A stretch of DNA of 64,000 nucleotides from Flavobacterium sinopsychrotolerans (GTDB lineage: Bacteria; Bacteroidota; Bacteroidia; Flavobacteriales; Flavobacteriaceae): positions 682,001 through 746,000 of the forward strand of contig NZ_FODN01000001.1 in NCBI RefSeq assembly GCF_900110375.1. The letters are read 5' to 3'. The number at the start of each line of letters is the position of its first letter. Positions within the stretch are counted from its first letter, which is position 1. The notes beneath the pieces are model-generated. The model did not search any database. It had not been told where the DNA came from and saw only the letters and a list, made by a program, of their open reading frames with translations. Below are positions 1-8,126 of this stretch, piece by piece. A program made the position numbers and the translations under genes.

Positions 1-202
1 CTAATAAATTTTGTGCAGCTTTAATGGCCAAAAAAGAAGTTCCTTTCCCTTCTTCTTTAAGAATTCTTCTTTCTTTTATTCCTGTGCGAGAGGTTATCCA
101 CTCATCATTGGTATCAACCATTGCTTCAAGAGCTTTGTTCGTTAGTACAAAGTCCGGAACATAAGCTCCAACAGCGGTTATTGCGGCTGTAATTGTATTC
201 AT
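1..202 (-). CDS. fabH: 3-oxoacyl-ACP synthase III, N-terminal part (cut by window edge)
   Basis: The first 67 codons of a FabH-type ketoacyl-ACP synthase read leftwards from an ATG at 200-202; the rest lies outside the window. The start [17 protein letters not shown] followed by [14 protein letters not shown] is the typical FabH N terminus. FabH condenses acetyl-CoA with malonyl-ACP to start fatty acid synthesis in the cytosol. It lies downstream of rpmF and the DUF177 gene on the same strand, the usual arrangement of this cluster, although a hairpin at 332-352 separates it from rpmF. The catalytic Cys-His-Asn triad cannot be seen because the gene is truncated by the window. Confidence 0.9.
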   Translation of the reverse strand, partial: MNTITAAITAVGAYVPDFVLTNKALEAMVDTNDEWITSRTGIKERRILKEEGKGTSFLAIKAAQNLL

Positions 203-331
203 TGTATGCGATTATTTCTTGTCAAATGATACCATTTGAAAATTTTTTAAAAGACTTGAAAATTACAAAAAAAAAATTCATTTCCATTGATTAAGAGCTT
301 CTTATTTAACGAAAATGATAAACAACAAAAA

Positions 332-352
332 AACTCTCACGATGTGAGAGTT
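332..352 (-). terminator. Intrinsic terminator between rpmF and fabH
   Basis: AACTCTCAC, loop GAT, GTGAGAGTT, followed on the minus strand by a run of seven T. It sits 24 bp after the rpmF stop, so fabH is probably expressed partly by read-through or from its own promoter in 203-331, an AT-rich stretch where I see no strong consensus. Confidence 0.8.
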
Positions 353-375
353 CGAATATCATTTACTAAAATGTA

Positions 376-570
376 TTAAGCAACCGCTACAGATTTATCT
401 ATAACAACTTGCCCTCTGTAGTACATTTTACCTTCATGCCAATACGCTCTATGGTATAAATGCGCTTCTCCAGTGATTGGACAAGTAGCAATTTGAGCTA
501 CAGTAGCTTTATAATGTGTTCTTCTTTTATCTCTTCTTGTTTTGGAGATTTTTCTCTTAGGATGTGCCAT
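376..570 (-). CDS. rpmF: 50S ribosomal protein L32
   Basis: A 64-residue protein starting [19 protein letters not shown], the diagnostic N terminus of bacterial L32, rich in Lys and Arg. It has the Cys in [10 protein letters not shown] but not the four-Cys zinc ribbon of some L32 proteins, so it is the zinc-free form. It is a component of the large ribosomal subunit. It starts 9 bp after the DUF177 gene, the conserved DUF177-rpmF pair, and is followed by a terminator before fabH. Confidence 0.97.
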   Translation of the reverse strand: MAHPKRKISKTRRDKRRTHYKATVAQIATCPITGEAHLYHRAYWHEGKMYYRGQVVIDKSVAVA

Positions 571-579
571 TTTACTATA

Positions 580-1122
580 TTATTTATCCGTTAATAGTTG
601 CTTTAATTTGTCCCAACGCGGGTCAATATTTTCTTCTTCTTTAATTTCTTCTTTTTCTTCCTTTACTATGAGTTCATTTAACTTAGTTAAGGCTTCTGTC
701 TTTAAACTTCCGTCTTTCACGCCTGGATGAACTCGTCTTAGAGGAACTGACAACACTATCATTTCATAGATGTATTGTGCAATATCTATTTCAAACTCTC
801 CATGAGGTAAAATTAACAATTCCTCATTTTCATTATTAAATTCCTCCCCAAAACGAACGATTAACTTCATTTGACCTTTAATAGGCAAATCAAAATCTTC
901 ACTTGTGAGATCACAAGGCACATTTACAATACCTTTATGCTTAAAACTCAACTCTAGCAGCGTGCTTTTTTTCTCTAAAACTACATTTACTTTGATATTT
1001 GAATCTTGATATTCATTATAATCAAAGATTTCAAAGAACGCATTACTTATTTGATACTCAAAATGATGTTTCCCTAGCTTTAATCCTACGAAAGGAATTA
1101 AATATTCTTTTCTATTCTTCAT
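580..1122 (-). CDS. DUF177 (YceD-like) protein, 180 aa
   Basis: A cytosolic protein of the DUF177/YceD family, which is almost always encoded next to rpmF and is linked in other organisms to 23S rRNA and L32 homeostasis (family knowledge). Visible features are the central NVPCDLTSEDFDLPI stretch, the segment MIVLSVPLRRVHPG, an acidic lysine/glutamate linker near residues 150-165, and the conserved tail IDPRWDKLKQLL. The ATG lies about 35 bp after a TATCTTTG promoter element at 1157-1164. It is probably the first gene of the rpmF operon. Confidence 0.88.
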   Translation of the reverse strand: MKNRKEYLIPFVGLKLGKHHFEYQISNAFFEIFDYNEYQDSNIKVNVVLEKKSTLLELSFKHKGIVNVPCDLTSEDFDLPIKGQMKLIVRFGEEFNNENEELLILPHGEFEIDIAQYIYEMIVLSVPLRRVHPGVKDGSLKTEALTKLNELIVKEEKEEIKEEENIDPRWDKLKQLLTDK

Positions 1123-1156
1123 TTCAACAACAATTTGCCCCTAAACTTCGGGAGTG

Positions 1157-1164
1157 CAAAGATA
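1157..1164 (-). promoter_or_regulatory. Bacteroidota -7 promoter element for DUF177-rpmF
   Basis: On the minus strand TATCTTTG matches the TAnnTTTG consensus exactly, about 35 bp before the DUF177 ATG. I see no TTG at the usual 17-23 base spacing, so only half of the promoter is supported. Confidence 0.5.
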
Positions 1165-1207
1165 TAAAATTATTGCAAATCTAATAATGTTATTCACTTT
1201 TTTTTGT

Positions 1208-2254
1208 TCACAACTGTTTTTCTTTTGTTTTCAATGGTTTCTCACTGATTTCAGCATATTGATTTCTCGAATGATAAATATCAATTGCAAGATAAACAGC
1301 CTCTTTAAAAGAGTTGAAATCCGCTATCCCCTTTCCTGCAATATCATAAGCAGTGCCATGATCCGGCGACGTTCTTATTTTATTCAGACCGGCCGTATAA
1401 TTCACGCCATTTCCAAAAGAAAGTGTTTTAAAAGGAATTAATCCCTGATCGTGATAAGTAGCTATAATCGCATCATATTTTTCATATTGGTTACTTCCAA
1501 AAAAACCATCGGCAGCAAAAGGCCCAAAAACTAAAGTTCCTTTATCAAATATCTTTTTCAGTGCTGGCTTTATTATTAAATCATCTTCAGTCCCGATAAC
1601 CCCGCCGTCGCCACAATGTGGATTCAATCCCAAAACCGCAATTTTAGGCTTATTGATACTAAAATCCTGAATCAATGATTGCTTAACTGTTTCGATTTTC
1701 TTCCTGATTAATTCCTCAGTAAGATGCGCAACCACTTCGTTTAAAGGTATATGATCGGTCAATAATCCAACTCTTAAATTATCCTGAACCATTAACATTA
1801 AGGCATTCCCAGCTAATTCCTGATCTAAATAATCTGTATGCCCGGGGAATTTAAATTCATCCGATTGTATGTTGTATTTATTTATTGGTGCAGTCACCAG
1901 CACATCTACAAGACCATCTTTCAAGGCCTTGGTTGCCGCAACAAATGACCGTATAGCATACTCTCCGGCCTTCGAATCACTTACACCAAAATTCAAATCC
2001 ACTCCTTCCTTCCAAAGATTTAAAACATTAATCTTCCCCGGAACAACTTGATCCAACTTATCAATCCCATGCAATAATGAAGTCGATTGAAAACCTTTTT
2101 TCACAAAAGACAGCAACTTTACATTAGCGAAGATAACAGGAGTACACAACTCCAGCATACGAGAATCCTCGAATGTTTTTAAAATAACCTCGCTTCCAAT
2201 ACCGTTTAAATCTCCTATAGAAATTCCGACGATTATATTTTCTGCCTTTTTCAT
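1208..2254 (-). CDS. pdxA: 4-hydroxythreonine-4-phosphate dehydrogenase
   Basis: PdxA oxidises 4-phosphohydroxy-L-threonine with NAD(P) in the DXP-dependent pathway to pyridoxal phosphate. The 348-residue length fits. The three metal-binding histidines are visible at about residues 168 (LLTDHIP), 213 (NPHCGDGG) and 268 (TYHDQGL), and the N terminus has the family signature GISIGDLNGIGSEV. It is divergent from ribE, with only about 60 bp between the two starts. The pairing of two cofactor genes (vitamin B6 and riboflavin) is conserved in relatives as far as I recall. Confidence 0.95.
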   Translation of the reverse strand: MKKAENIIVGISIGDLNGIGSEVILKTFEDSRMLELCTPVIFANVKLLSFVKKGFQSTSLLHGIDKLDQVVPGKINVLNLWKEGVDLNFGVSDSKAGEYAIRSFVAATKALKDGLVDVLVTAPINKYNIQSDEFKFPGHTDYLDQELAGNALMLMVQDNLRVGLLTDHIPLNEVVAHLTEELIRKKIETVKQSLIQDFSINKPKIAVLGLNPHCGDGGVIGTEDDLIIKPALKKIFDKGTLVFGPFAADGFFGSNQYEKYDAIIATYHDQGLIPFKTLSFGNGVNYTAGLNKIRTSPDHGTAYDIAGKGIADFNSFKEAVYLAIDIYHSRNQYAEISEKPLKTKEKQL

Positions 2255-2277
2255 AATAATCTAACGTTATTTATTGC

Positions 2278-2298
2278 TAATTTTGAAGTGCAAATTTA
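2278..2298. promoter_or_regulatory. Back-to-back -7 elements of the ribE and pdxA promoters
   Basis: TAATTTTG at 2278-2285 points towards ribE; TAAATTTG read on the minus strand (2298-2291) points towards pdxA. Both match TAnnTTTG exactly and lie only 5 bp apart, so polymerases would compete. No clear TTG element at consensus spacing is seen for either direction. Confidence 0.45.
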
Positions 2299-2315
2299 GT
2301 AAAATAAAACAAGAA

Positions 2316-2903
2316 ATGTTTACAGGAATCATAGAAACCCTTGGCACCATCCAAGAAATAAAAAAAGACATGAACAACATTCATGTCACAATAAACGCAT
2401 CTATCACCGGCGAACTTCAAATAGACCAAAGTGTAGCCCATAACGGAATATGCCTTACCGTTGTTGCAATTGAGGACAGTTTTTATACCGTTACCGCTAT
2501 AGACGAAACGATAAAAAAAACAAATTTAGCCGATTGGAAAGTTGGCAACAGCGTCAACTTAGAAAGAGCAATGAAACTTGGCGACAGACTTGACGGCCAT
2601 ATTGTTCAAGGTCATGTAGACCAAACCGGAACCTGCATCATTGCAGAACAAACTGATGGAAGCTGGCTTTACACTTTTGAATATGATGAAAAATTAAACA
2701 ACATTACTATCGAAAAAGGATCAATCACCGTAAATGGAGTAAGCCTAACGGTAGTGAACTCACAAAAAAATCAGTTTAGCGTAGCTATCATTCCTTACAC
2801 TTATGAACATACTAACTTCAAAAATTTCGTGGTAGGAACAAAAGTGAATCTTGAATTTGATGTGATCGGTAAATACATTTCCCGATTGTACACAAACAAA
2901 TAA
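2316..2903 (+). CDS. ribE: Riboflavin synthase alpha subunit
   Basis: This enzyme dismutates two 6,7-dimethyl-8-ribityllumazine molecules into riboflavin. At 195 residues it has the two tandem lumazine-binding barrels: the first begins MFTGIIETLG and contains VAHNGICLTV, the second contains GHIVQGHVDQTG and ITVNGVSLTVV. The ATG at 2316 is chosen over an upstream TTG at 2274 because MFTGIIE is the invariant N terminus of the family and the upstream TTG overlaps the promoter. A strong terminator follows 23 bp after the stop. Confidence 0.96.
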   Translation: MFTGIIETLGTIQEIKKDMNNIHVTINASITGELQIDQSVAHNGICLTVVAIEDSFYTVTAIDETIKKTNLADWKVGNSVNLERAMKLGDRLDGHIVQGHVDQTGTCIIAEQTDGSWLYTFEYDEKLNNITIEKGSITVNGVSLTVVNSQKNQFSVAIIPYTYEHTNFKNFVVGTKVNLEFDVIGKYISRLYTNK

Positions 2904-2926
2904 AAACTATATTCTTCGTTAAAAAA

Positions 2927-2955
2927 CAAAAACCCCGATTAAATTGGGGTTTTTG
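2927..2955. terminator. Bidirectional terminator after ribE
   Basis: CAAAAACCCC and GGGGTTTTTG form a perfect 10-bp stem with A and T runs on both sides, so it can end transcripts from ribE and from the small gene at 2939-3160, whose stop codon lies inside the loop. Confidence 0.85.
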
Positions 2956-3160
2956 TTTTTAATCTATTATTGTAAATGATATAAATTCCGAATAACAAAG
3001 CTATTATCATTACTATATATATATTCTCATCTATAGGCAAAAGAGGAGGAGCCGGAGGCGTTCTGTAAGTAGGCGAAGGAGGACTTTCCTTAGCAATTAT
3101 ACTAAAAATGCTAAAAAAAAAGAGAATAAAACACAATGCGTTTTTCTGAACTATTTTCAT
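2939..3160 (-). CDS. Small secreted or membrane protein, proline-rich, 73 aa
   Basis: Function unknown. Residues 1-23 form a signal peptide (hydrophobic core CFILFFFSIFSII, then AKE). A proline-rich stretch PSPTYRTPPAPPLLPIDE follows, then one hydrophobic helix (about 48-62) and a short basic tail RLKTKTP. The layout (signal, Pro-rich linker, C-terminal helix, positive tail) resembles many tiny flavobacterial proteins and would place it at the inner membrane with the linker in the periplasm. The stop codon lies within the terminator hairpin shared with ribE, which is convergent. Confidence 0.65.
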   Translation of the reverse strand: MKIVQKNALCFILFFFSIFSIIAKESPPSPTYRTPPAPPLLPIDENIYIVMIIALLFGIYIIYNNRLKTKTPI

Positions 3161-3282
3161 AATGTCAAATATAAAAATCTATTGTTTAAAAACAAATCTT
3201 CTTCAATGCTAATCCAACTAATAAGCATCTTTTTCACAAAATGCAAGACAAACTTGTTCAAACAAAAATTTTATAAATAAAA

Positions 3283-3308
3283 AAAACCTTGCTAAAAAAC
3301 AAGGTTTT
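3283..3308 (-). terminator. Terminator after the tRNA gene
   Basis: AAAACCTTG and CAAGGTTTT with an 8-base loop. On the minus strand a T run follows, and the hairpin begins 4 bp beyond the tRNA 3' end. Confidence 0.8.
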
Positions 3309-3311
3309 ATG

Positions 3312-3385
3312 TGGTCCCACCTGGGCTCGAACCAGGGACCACCTGATTATGAGTCAGGTGCTCTAACCAGCTGAGCTATAGGACC
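3312..3385 (-). tRNA. tRNA with CAU anticodon (Ile2 more likely than elongator Met)
   Basis: Read on the minus strand the gene begins GGTCCTATAGCTCAG and folds into a full cloverleaf: acceptor GGTCCTA/TGGGACC, anticodon stem CCTGA/TCAGG with loop CTCATAA (anticodon CAT), and T-loop GGTTCGAGCC. The 3' CCA is not encoded. CAU can be initiator Met, elongator Met or the lysidine-modified Ile2. The G1-C72 pair excludes the initiator. The C4-G69 and C5-G68 pairs are the ones recognised by TilS in E. coli tRNA-Ile2, so Ile2 is favoured; this is an inference. Confidence 0.93.
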
Positions 3386-3527
3386 GGTTAAGAGTGTGCA
3401 ATATTACCACTATTTTTCATTTGCTCCAAATATTTTTGACTTAGATTTTAATATAGTTCAATTATTAACTTATTTCAAACAGAAACCAACTGAATATTAG
3501 AATACTACCCATTCATACATGCTTAAA

Positions 3528-3929
3528 TTATTTTATTTCCTGACACAATTCGATCAAAACACCATTCGTACTCTTTGGATGCAAAAAAGCAACTAACTTA
3601 TTATCAGCACCTTTTTTTGGAATTTCATTCAAGACTATAAATCCTTCGTTTTTCAAACGCGCTATTTCTGAAACAATATCTTCAACATCAAAAGCAATAT
3701 GATGAATTCCTTCTCCCTTTTTTTCTATGAACTTGGCAATGGGACTGTCCGGATTAGTTGCAGCAAGAAGCTCAATTTTATTGGGTCCATTCAAAAAAAA
3801 AGAAGTTGTTACCCCTTCACTTTCAACCGCTTCAAATTTATATGCCGGAGCACCAAAGAGTTTTTCGAAAACTAAATTTGACACTTCCAAGTCTTTAACA
3901 GCAATTCCTATATGTTCTATTTTTCTCAT
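3528..3929 (-). CDS. mce: Methylmalonyl-CoA epimerase
   Basis: A 133-residue glyoxalase/VOC-fold protein that interconverts (2R)- and (2S)-methylmalonyl-CoA in propionyl-CoA metabolism. Two beta-alpha-beta-beta-beta modules are visible: the first begins KIEHIGIAVKDLE, the second contains GIHHIAFDVEDI. Metal ligands fit His7, the His of the second module, and the Glu in GVLIELCQE. Its length matches short bacterial epimerases. It stands alone; no mutase subunit is in the window. Confidence 0.92.
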   Translation of the reverse strand: MRKIEHIGIAVKDLEVSNLVFEKLFGAPAYKFEAVESEGVTTSFFLNGPNKIELLAATNPDSPIAKFIEKKGEGIHHIAFDVEDIVSEIARLKNEGFIVLNEIPKKGADNKLVAFLHPKSTNGVLIELCQEIK

Positions 3930-4149
3930 TATATATTATTTGAAGGCAACGCTATTTTCGTTTGAAAATTCAAATACCGCTACTAATTATTACTGTACAA
4001 TTTACTGATGTAAAATTAAACATTAAAAACAAAAAAAGGGAAGCATTCTAGAAAAGTAAGCGGAATTAAATCACTCATAATAATTCTATAAAAAATTTCG
4101 ATTGCATGAATTATAATTGTTATTTTGTAGAATCTAATTATGATTTGAT

Positions 4150-5802
4150 ATGTTGAAAAACAATTTAAAATATACCTTCTTTCTATTGCTTTTAATTACT
4201 GTTGGATGTGCAAAAAGAGGCTCCATAACTGGTGGTTTGAAAGATACCATTGCACCCGTTTTAAAAGTAAGTTTCCCGGAAAATTTCAGCAAAAATTTCA
4301 AAGGAAACGAGATCAAACTAGTTTTTGACGAGAACATTAAACTCAAAAACCTCAATAAGCAGTTGATTATTTCACCACCCATGAAATACGAACCGTCAAT
4401 TCTGCCTACTACTCCAAGCAAAACGATTACAATAAAAATCAAAGATACATTACAACCTAATACCACTTACAGTTTTAATTTTGGCCAAAGTATCGCTGAC
4501 AATAACGAAGCTAACCCGTTAAATCAATTCAAATATGTGTTTTCAACTGGTGATTATATCGACTCTTTAAGCCTTGGCGGAACTGTAAAAAGCGCTTATG
4601 ACAAAGAAGTAGAATCATTCGTTTCGGTTATGCTTTATGACGTGAATGACACTTTTAAGGATTCCGTAGTCTATAATGAGAACCCAAGATATGTGACTAA
4701 CACATTAGATAGTTTGAAGACTTTTCGTTTTGAGAATTTAAAAGCTGGAAAATACCTTCTTGTAGCCATGAAAGACTACAACAGCAATAACAAATACAAC
4801 CCAAAAACGGATAAAATTGGATTTAGCAAAGAGTTTATTACCATTCCTAACGACACCATTTACGAATTGGAATTATTCAAGGAATCACTTCCTTTTAAAA
4901 CTTTCAAACCAAGCCAAGCATCCGGAAACAGATTGTTCATGGGGTACGAAGGCGTTGTCAATTCAGTTGCTGCCCTACCAAAGTTAATCTTGAAAAACAA
5001 CACTGAAGTCCTGTCCAATATCATTACTAAATTTCCAAAAAAGGATTCCCTCCAAGTCTGGTATAAACCTATCAAAGTAGATTCGCTTACTTTGGCTGTA
5101 GCCAAAGACAAATACAAAGCCAATTTCACCTTTAAAATAAAAGACCAGAAAAAAGACACTTTGAGTATCTCTGCCATACAAACCGGCAACTTAAAGTTCA
5201 GAGAGCGTTTTACATTAGAGAGCTCAACTCCATTAATCCGCATTGAGAATTCTAAAATAAATTTGATCAACAATGCAAAAACTGCAGTGCCTTTTACCAC
5301 TGAATATGACGAATTTAATCAGAAATTGTATTTTGACTTTAAAAAGGAACCCTCAGAAAATTATACTTTTGAAATTTTGCCTGGAGCGTTAACTGATTTT
5401 TTCGAAAAATCGAATGATACGTTGACTTATAAATTAAACACTACAAACACCTCAGATTATGGGAATCTCACCGTGGCATTAGAAAATATAAAAGAATTTC
5501 CTGTCATTATAGAACTAACAAATATAAAAGGTGATGTTTTGGCGACTGAATACACTGAAAAGAACACCACAATAGAATTTAATTTGATTGAACCTGCGCT
5601 TTATACGTTACGCGCTATTTATGACACCAATAAAAACAAGGAATGGGATTCCGGTAACTATTTAGAAAAACGCCAGGCCGAAGAAGTAATTTATTTCTCC
5701 AAGGAAATCGATGTCCGTGCTAATTGGGATGTAAATCAAATTTTTGATTTGAGCATTCCCTACATTCCCGAACCTAAAAAGAAAACAGAAAAAAAGAATT
5801 AA
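4150..5802 (+). CDS. Ig-like domain lipoprotein, 550 aa
   Basis: A predicted lipoprotein with signal peptide and lipobox (LITVGC, lipidated Cys20), so it should sit in the outer membrane or periplasm. Residues about 30-130 look like the bacterial Ig-like domain (Big_5 / SbsA Ig-like): DTIAPVLKVSFPENF, then VFDENIKLKNLNKQ and TYSFNFGQSIADNNE. The C-terminal part repeats the pattern YTLRAIYDTNKNKEWDSGNY, also seen near residues 205-225 as LVAMKDYNSNNKYNPKTD, a prealbumin-like fold common in Bacteroidota lipoproteins. The biochemical role is unknown. It is convergent with the nitrilase gene; the stop codons overlap by 4 bp. Confidence 0.85.
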   Translation: MLKNNLKYTFFLLLLITVGCAKRGSITGGLKDTIAPVLKVSFPENFSKNFKGNEIKLVFDENIKLKNLNKQLIISPPMKYEPSILPTTPSKTITIKIKDTLQPNTTYSFNFGQSIADNNEANPLNQFKYVFSTGDYIDSLSLGGTVKSAYDKEVESFVSVMLYDVNDTFKDSVVYNENPRYVTNTLDSLKTFRFENLKAGKYLLVAMKDYNSNNKYNPKTDKIGFSKEFITIPNDTIYELELFKESLPFKTFKPSQASGNRLFMGYEGVVNSVAALPKLILKNNTEVLSNIITKFPKKDSLQVWYKPIKVDSLTLAVAKDKYKANFTFKIKDQKKDTLSISAIQTGNLKFRERFTLESSTPLIRIENSKINLINNAKTAVPFTTEYDEFNQKLYFDFKKEPSENYTFEILPGALTDFFEKSNDTLTYKLNTTNTSDYGNLTVALENIKEFPVIIELTNIKGDVLATEYTEKNTTIEFNLIEPALYTLRAIYDTNKNKEWDSGNYLEKRQAEEVIYFSKEIDVRANWDVNQIFDLSIPYIPEPKKKTEKKN

Positions 5803-6575
5803 AACTTATATTTTTTTATTTCAAAAGAATCTCTGTCGTTCAAAAAACCTAATTTTTGTCGGGTTTTCAGCATTTTTTGTTGGTCTAATTTTACCGTAAA
5901 ACAACCTTCAGACTCTTCTGGTTCCAATACATAATTCCCCAGAAAATCGACTGCTTGCGAATGACCAATGTATTCGTAACCATTTGCATCGGTCCCTATT
6001 CTATTGACACCAATTGCATAACTCATGTTTTCTATTGCTCTAGCTTTTAATAAAGCATCCCAAGCATTCGTTCTGATTTTTGGCCAACTTGCCACATAAA
6101 TCAATAAGTCATAATCCTCTGAATTTCTGGAAAAAGCTGGAAATCGCAAATCATAACAAATCAATGGACAAATTCTCCAACCCAAATAATCCACCACTAT
6201 TTTTTGATTGCCACTTGTATAGACTTTGTCTTCTCCAGCCAAAGTAAATAAATGCCTTTTATCATAAAACTGAATTTCTCCCGACGGAAACACAAACACT
6301 AATCGATTGTAGAAATTTCCATTTTCTGCAATAACTAAACTTCCCGTAATGGCGCAGTTTCTGGCTTTAGCCAATACTTTAAGCCAAGTTATTGTTTCAC
6401 CTTCCATGGTCTCAGCTACGTTATCTGGATTCATTGTAAAGCCGCTTGTAAACATTTCCGGCAATACAATTAAATCAACTGCCGAGGAAATTTCATTTAT
6501 TTTTTCTTGGAAATAATCGCGATTTAACTTTGGATTCTCCCAAATTAAAGGAGCTTGGATAAGGATGACTTGCAT
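5799..6575 (-). CDS. Nitrilase-superfamily amidase (omega-amidase-like)
   Basis: A 258-residue carbon-nitrogen hydrolase. The catalytic triad is visible: Glu in VLPEMFTSGF, Lys in YDKRHLF and Cys in LICYDLRFP. The MFTSGF context and overall pattern are those of the YafV/Nit2 branch, which hydrolyses alpha-ketoglutaramate or ketosuccinamate left by glutamine or asparagine transamination (family knowledge; substrate not proven here). The start at 6575 (MQVILIQAPLIWEN) is preferred over a longer frame from 6608 because the enzyme fold begins directly with this strand. Confidence 0.88.
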   Translation of the reverse strand: MQVILIQAPLIWENPKLNRDYFQEKINEISSAVDLIVLPEMFTSGFTMNPDNVAETMEGETITWLKVLAKARNCAITGSLVIAENGNFYNRLVFVFPSGEIQFYDKRHLFTLAGEDKVYTSGNQKIVVDYLGWRICPLICYDLRFPAFSRNSEDYDLLIYVASWPKIRTNAWDALLKARAIENMSYAIGVNRIGTDANGYEYIGHSQAVDFLGNYVLEPEESEGCFTVKLDQQKMLKTRQKLGFLNDRDSFEIKKYKF

Positions 6576-6646
6576 TGTTTTATTTTTTATAAAAATAAGA
6601 AATATCACAATACCATAAGTTCATTATATTAGCAAAAAACAACTTT

Positions 6647-7210
6647 ATGAAAAAGATACTTTTTGTATGCACACTGTTATGCTCTATTATGATTTTTGGA
6701 CAAGAAAAATCAGGAGCGAAACAATTTTGGGAAAGCTTGCAAAAACAATGCGGCAAATCATTTGAAGGTGAAGTAAAAGAAGGCGCTGCCAATGATACTT
6801 TTCGAGATAAAAAGCTAGTGATGCACGTTCGTAATTGCGATGAGAACACGATTCGGATTCCATTTTTTGTAGGAGATGACAAATCGAGAACTTGGGTATT
6901 GATTTATAAAAATGACCGCATTCAATTAAAACACGATCACCGCCACGAAGACGGTTCTGAAGATAAGGTTACACAATACGGTGGAACAACCTCTAACTCT
7001 GGTTCGTCTACGCTTCAGTTTTTTCCGGCAGATCAACAAACTTGTGATTTAATCCCAAATGCTGCTGCAAATGTCTGGTGGATTACTTTAGACGAAACTT
7101 CTTTTACTTATAATCTAAGACGCATCGGTTCAGACCGATTGTTTACCGTGAAATTTGACATTACAAAAGCAGTTCCAACACCATCCGCACCTTGGGGATG
7201 GAAAGACTAA
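6647..7210 (+). CDS. Secreted protein of unknown function, 187 aa
   Basis: I do not recognise a named family. A signal peptide is clear (MKKILFVCTLLCSIMIFGQ, cleavage before or at Gln as is usual in flavobacteria). The mature part has four Cys (KQCGKSFEG, VRNCDENT and QQTCDLIP among the surroundings) that could form disulphides, and ends in the motif APWGWKD. The order QCG..E..N..DTF and the later RNCDENTIRIPFFVGDDKSRTW look like a compact beta-rich domain. It is preceded by a divergent amidase and followed by a bidirectional terminator. Confidence 0.78.
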   Translation: MKKILFVCTLLCSIMIFGQEKSGAKQFWESLQKQCGKSFEGEVKEGAANDTFRDKKLVMHVRNCDENTIRIPFFVGDDKSRTWVLIYKNDRIQLKHDHRHEDGSEDKVTQYGGTTSNSGSSTLQFFPADQQTCDLIPNAAANVWWITLDETSFTYNLRRIGSDRLFTVKFDITKAVPTPSAPWGWKD

Positions 7211-7240
7211 ACTAGTTCTGAAATCTAACGTGTATTTATA

Positions 7241-7274
7241 AAAAAACGCATTCAAATTAATGAATGCGTTTTTT
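7241..7274. terminator. Bidirectional terminator between the secreted protein and sdhB
   Basis: AAAAAACGCATTCA and TGAATGCGTTTTTT form a perfect 14-bp stem with a 6-base loop, serving both convergent genes. Confidence 0.88.
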
Positions 7275-7293
7275 AATTGTATGTTATGAGTTT

Positions 7294-8040
7294 TTATCCT
7301 TTCAAACTTGCAGACATATATTCTCTGTTCATTCGAGCTATATTTTCAAGGGAAATTCCTTTTGGACATTCTACTTCACAAGCTCCAGTATTGGTACAGT
7401 TACCAAAACCTTCAGCATCCATTTGACTCACCATATTTAAAACCCTGTCAGTCGCTTCAATTCGTCCTTGTGGTAATAAAGCATATTGAGATACTTTTGC
7501 AGCAACAAATAACATTGCCGATGAGTTTTTACAAGTAGCCACACAAGCTCCGCAACCAATACAAGCAGCAGCATCAAATGCATCATCAGCATCTTTCTTG
7601 TTCACTGGAATTGTATTTGCATCAATTGTATTTCCTGATGTGTTTACAGATATAAATCCTCCAGCATGTTGAATTCTGTCAAAAGAACTTCTGTCTACAA
7701 CTAAATCTTTGATTACTGGAAATGCTTTTGCTCTGAATGGCTCGATAAAAATAGTGTCACCATCCTTGAACATTCTCATGTGCAATTGACAAGTGGTAAC
7801 ACCTCTATCCGGTCCGTGAGCTTCACCATTGATGTACAAAGAACACATTCCGCAAATTCCTTCGCGACAATCGTGATCAAATGCAACTGGCTCATCACCT
7901 TTCATGATTAGTTCGTCATTTAAAATGTCAAGCATTTCAAGAAACGACATGTCTGGTTCAATATGATCGATCGGATATTCAACTATTTTTCCTTCTGCAG
8001 CGGCATTTTTCTGACGCCATATTTTTAATGTAAGTTTCAT
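7294..8040 (-). CDS. sdhB: Succinate dehydrogenase iron-sulfur subunit
   Basis: The electron-transfer subunit of complex II, 248 residues. The N-terminal plant-type ferredoxin domain carries the [2Fe-2S] ligands CREGICGMC and a later TCQLH. The C-terminal domain has [11 protein letters not shown] and [14 protein letters not shown] for the [4Fe-4S] and [3Fe-4S] clusters. The start at 8040 ([10 protein letters not shown]) is chosen; a longer frame from 8097 adds 19 residues of unrelated sequence lying in the sdhA-sdhB spacer. It is the last gene of sdhCAB and ends at a terminator. Confidence 0.96.
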   Translation of the reverse strand: MKLTLKIWRQKNAAAEGKIVEYPIDHIEPDMSFLEMLDILNDELIMKGDEPVAFDHDCREGICGMCSLYINGEAHGPDRGVTTCQLHMRMFKDGDTIFIEPFRAKAFPVIKDLVVDRSSFDRIQHAGGFISVNTSGNTIDANTIPVNKKDADDAFDAAACIGCGACVATCKNSSAMLFVAAKVSQYALLPQGRIEATDRVLNMVSQMDAEGFGNCTNTGACEVECPKGISLENIARMNREYMSASLKG

Positions 8041-8126
8041 ATTTTTAGTTTGAAAGTCATAAAATCGAAAGTCGAAAGCCAATTGACATTGAGCCATTTG
8101 ACTTTAAGACGTTAGACATTAGACTA

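Noticed and set aside
2274..2315. Upstream TTG start for riboflavin synthase
   Set aside because: It would overlap the -7 promoter boxes and precede the invariant MFTGIIE start.
4134..4466. 110-codon minus-strand frame overlapping the Ig-like lipoprotein
   Set aside because: Antisense to clear coding sequence with a signal peptide and lipobox on the plus strand.
8041..8097. 19-residue N-terminal extension of SdhB
   Set aside because: The sequence has no counterpart in the family and lies in the repetitive spacer after sdhA; the ATG at 8040 gives the standard N terminus.
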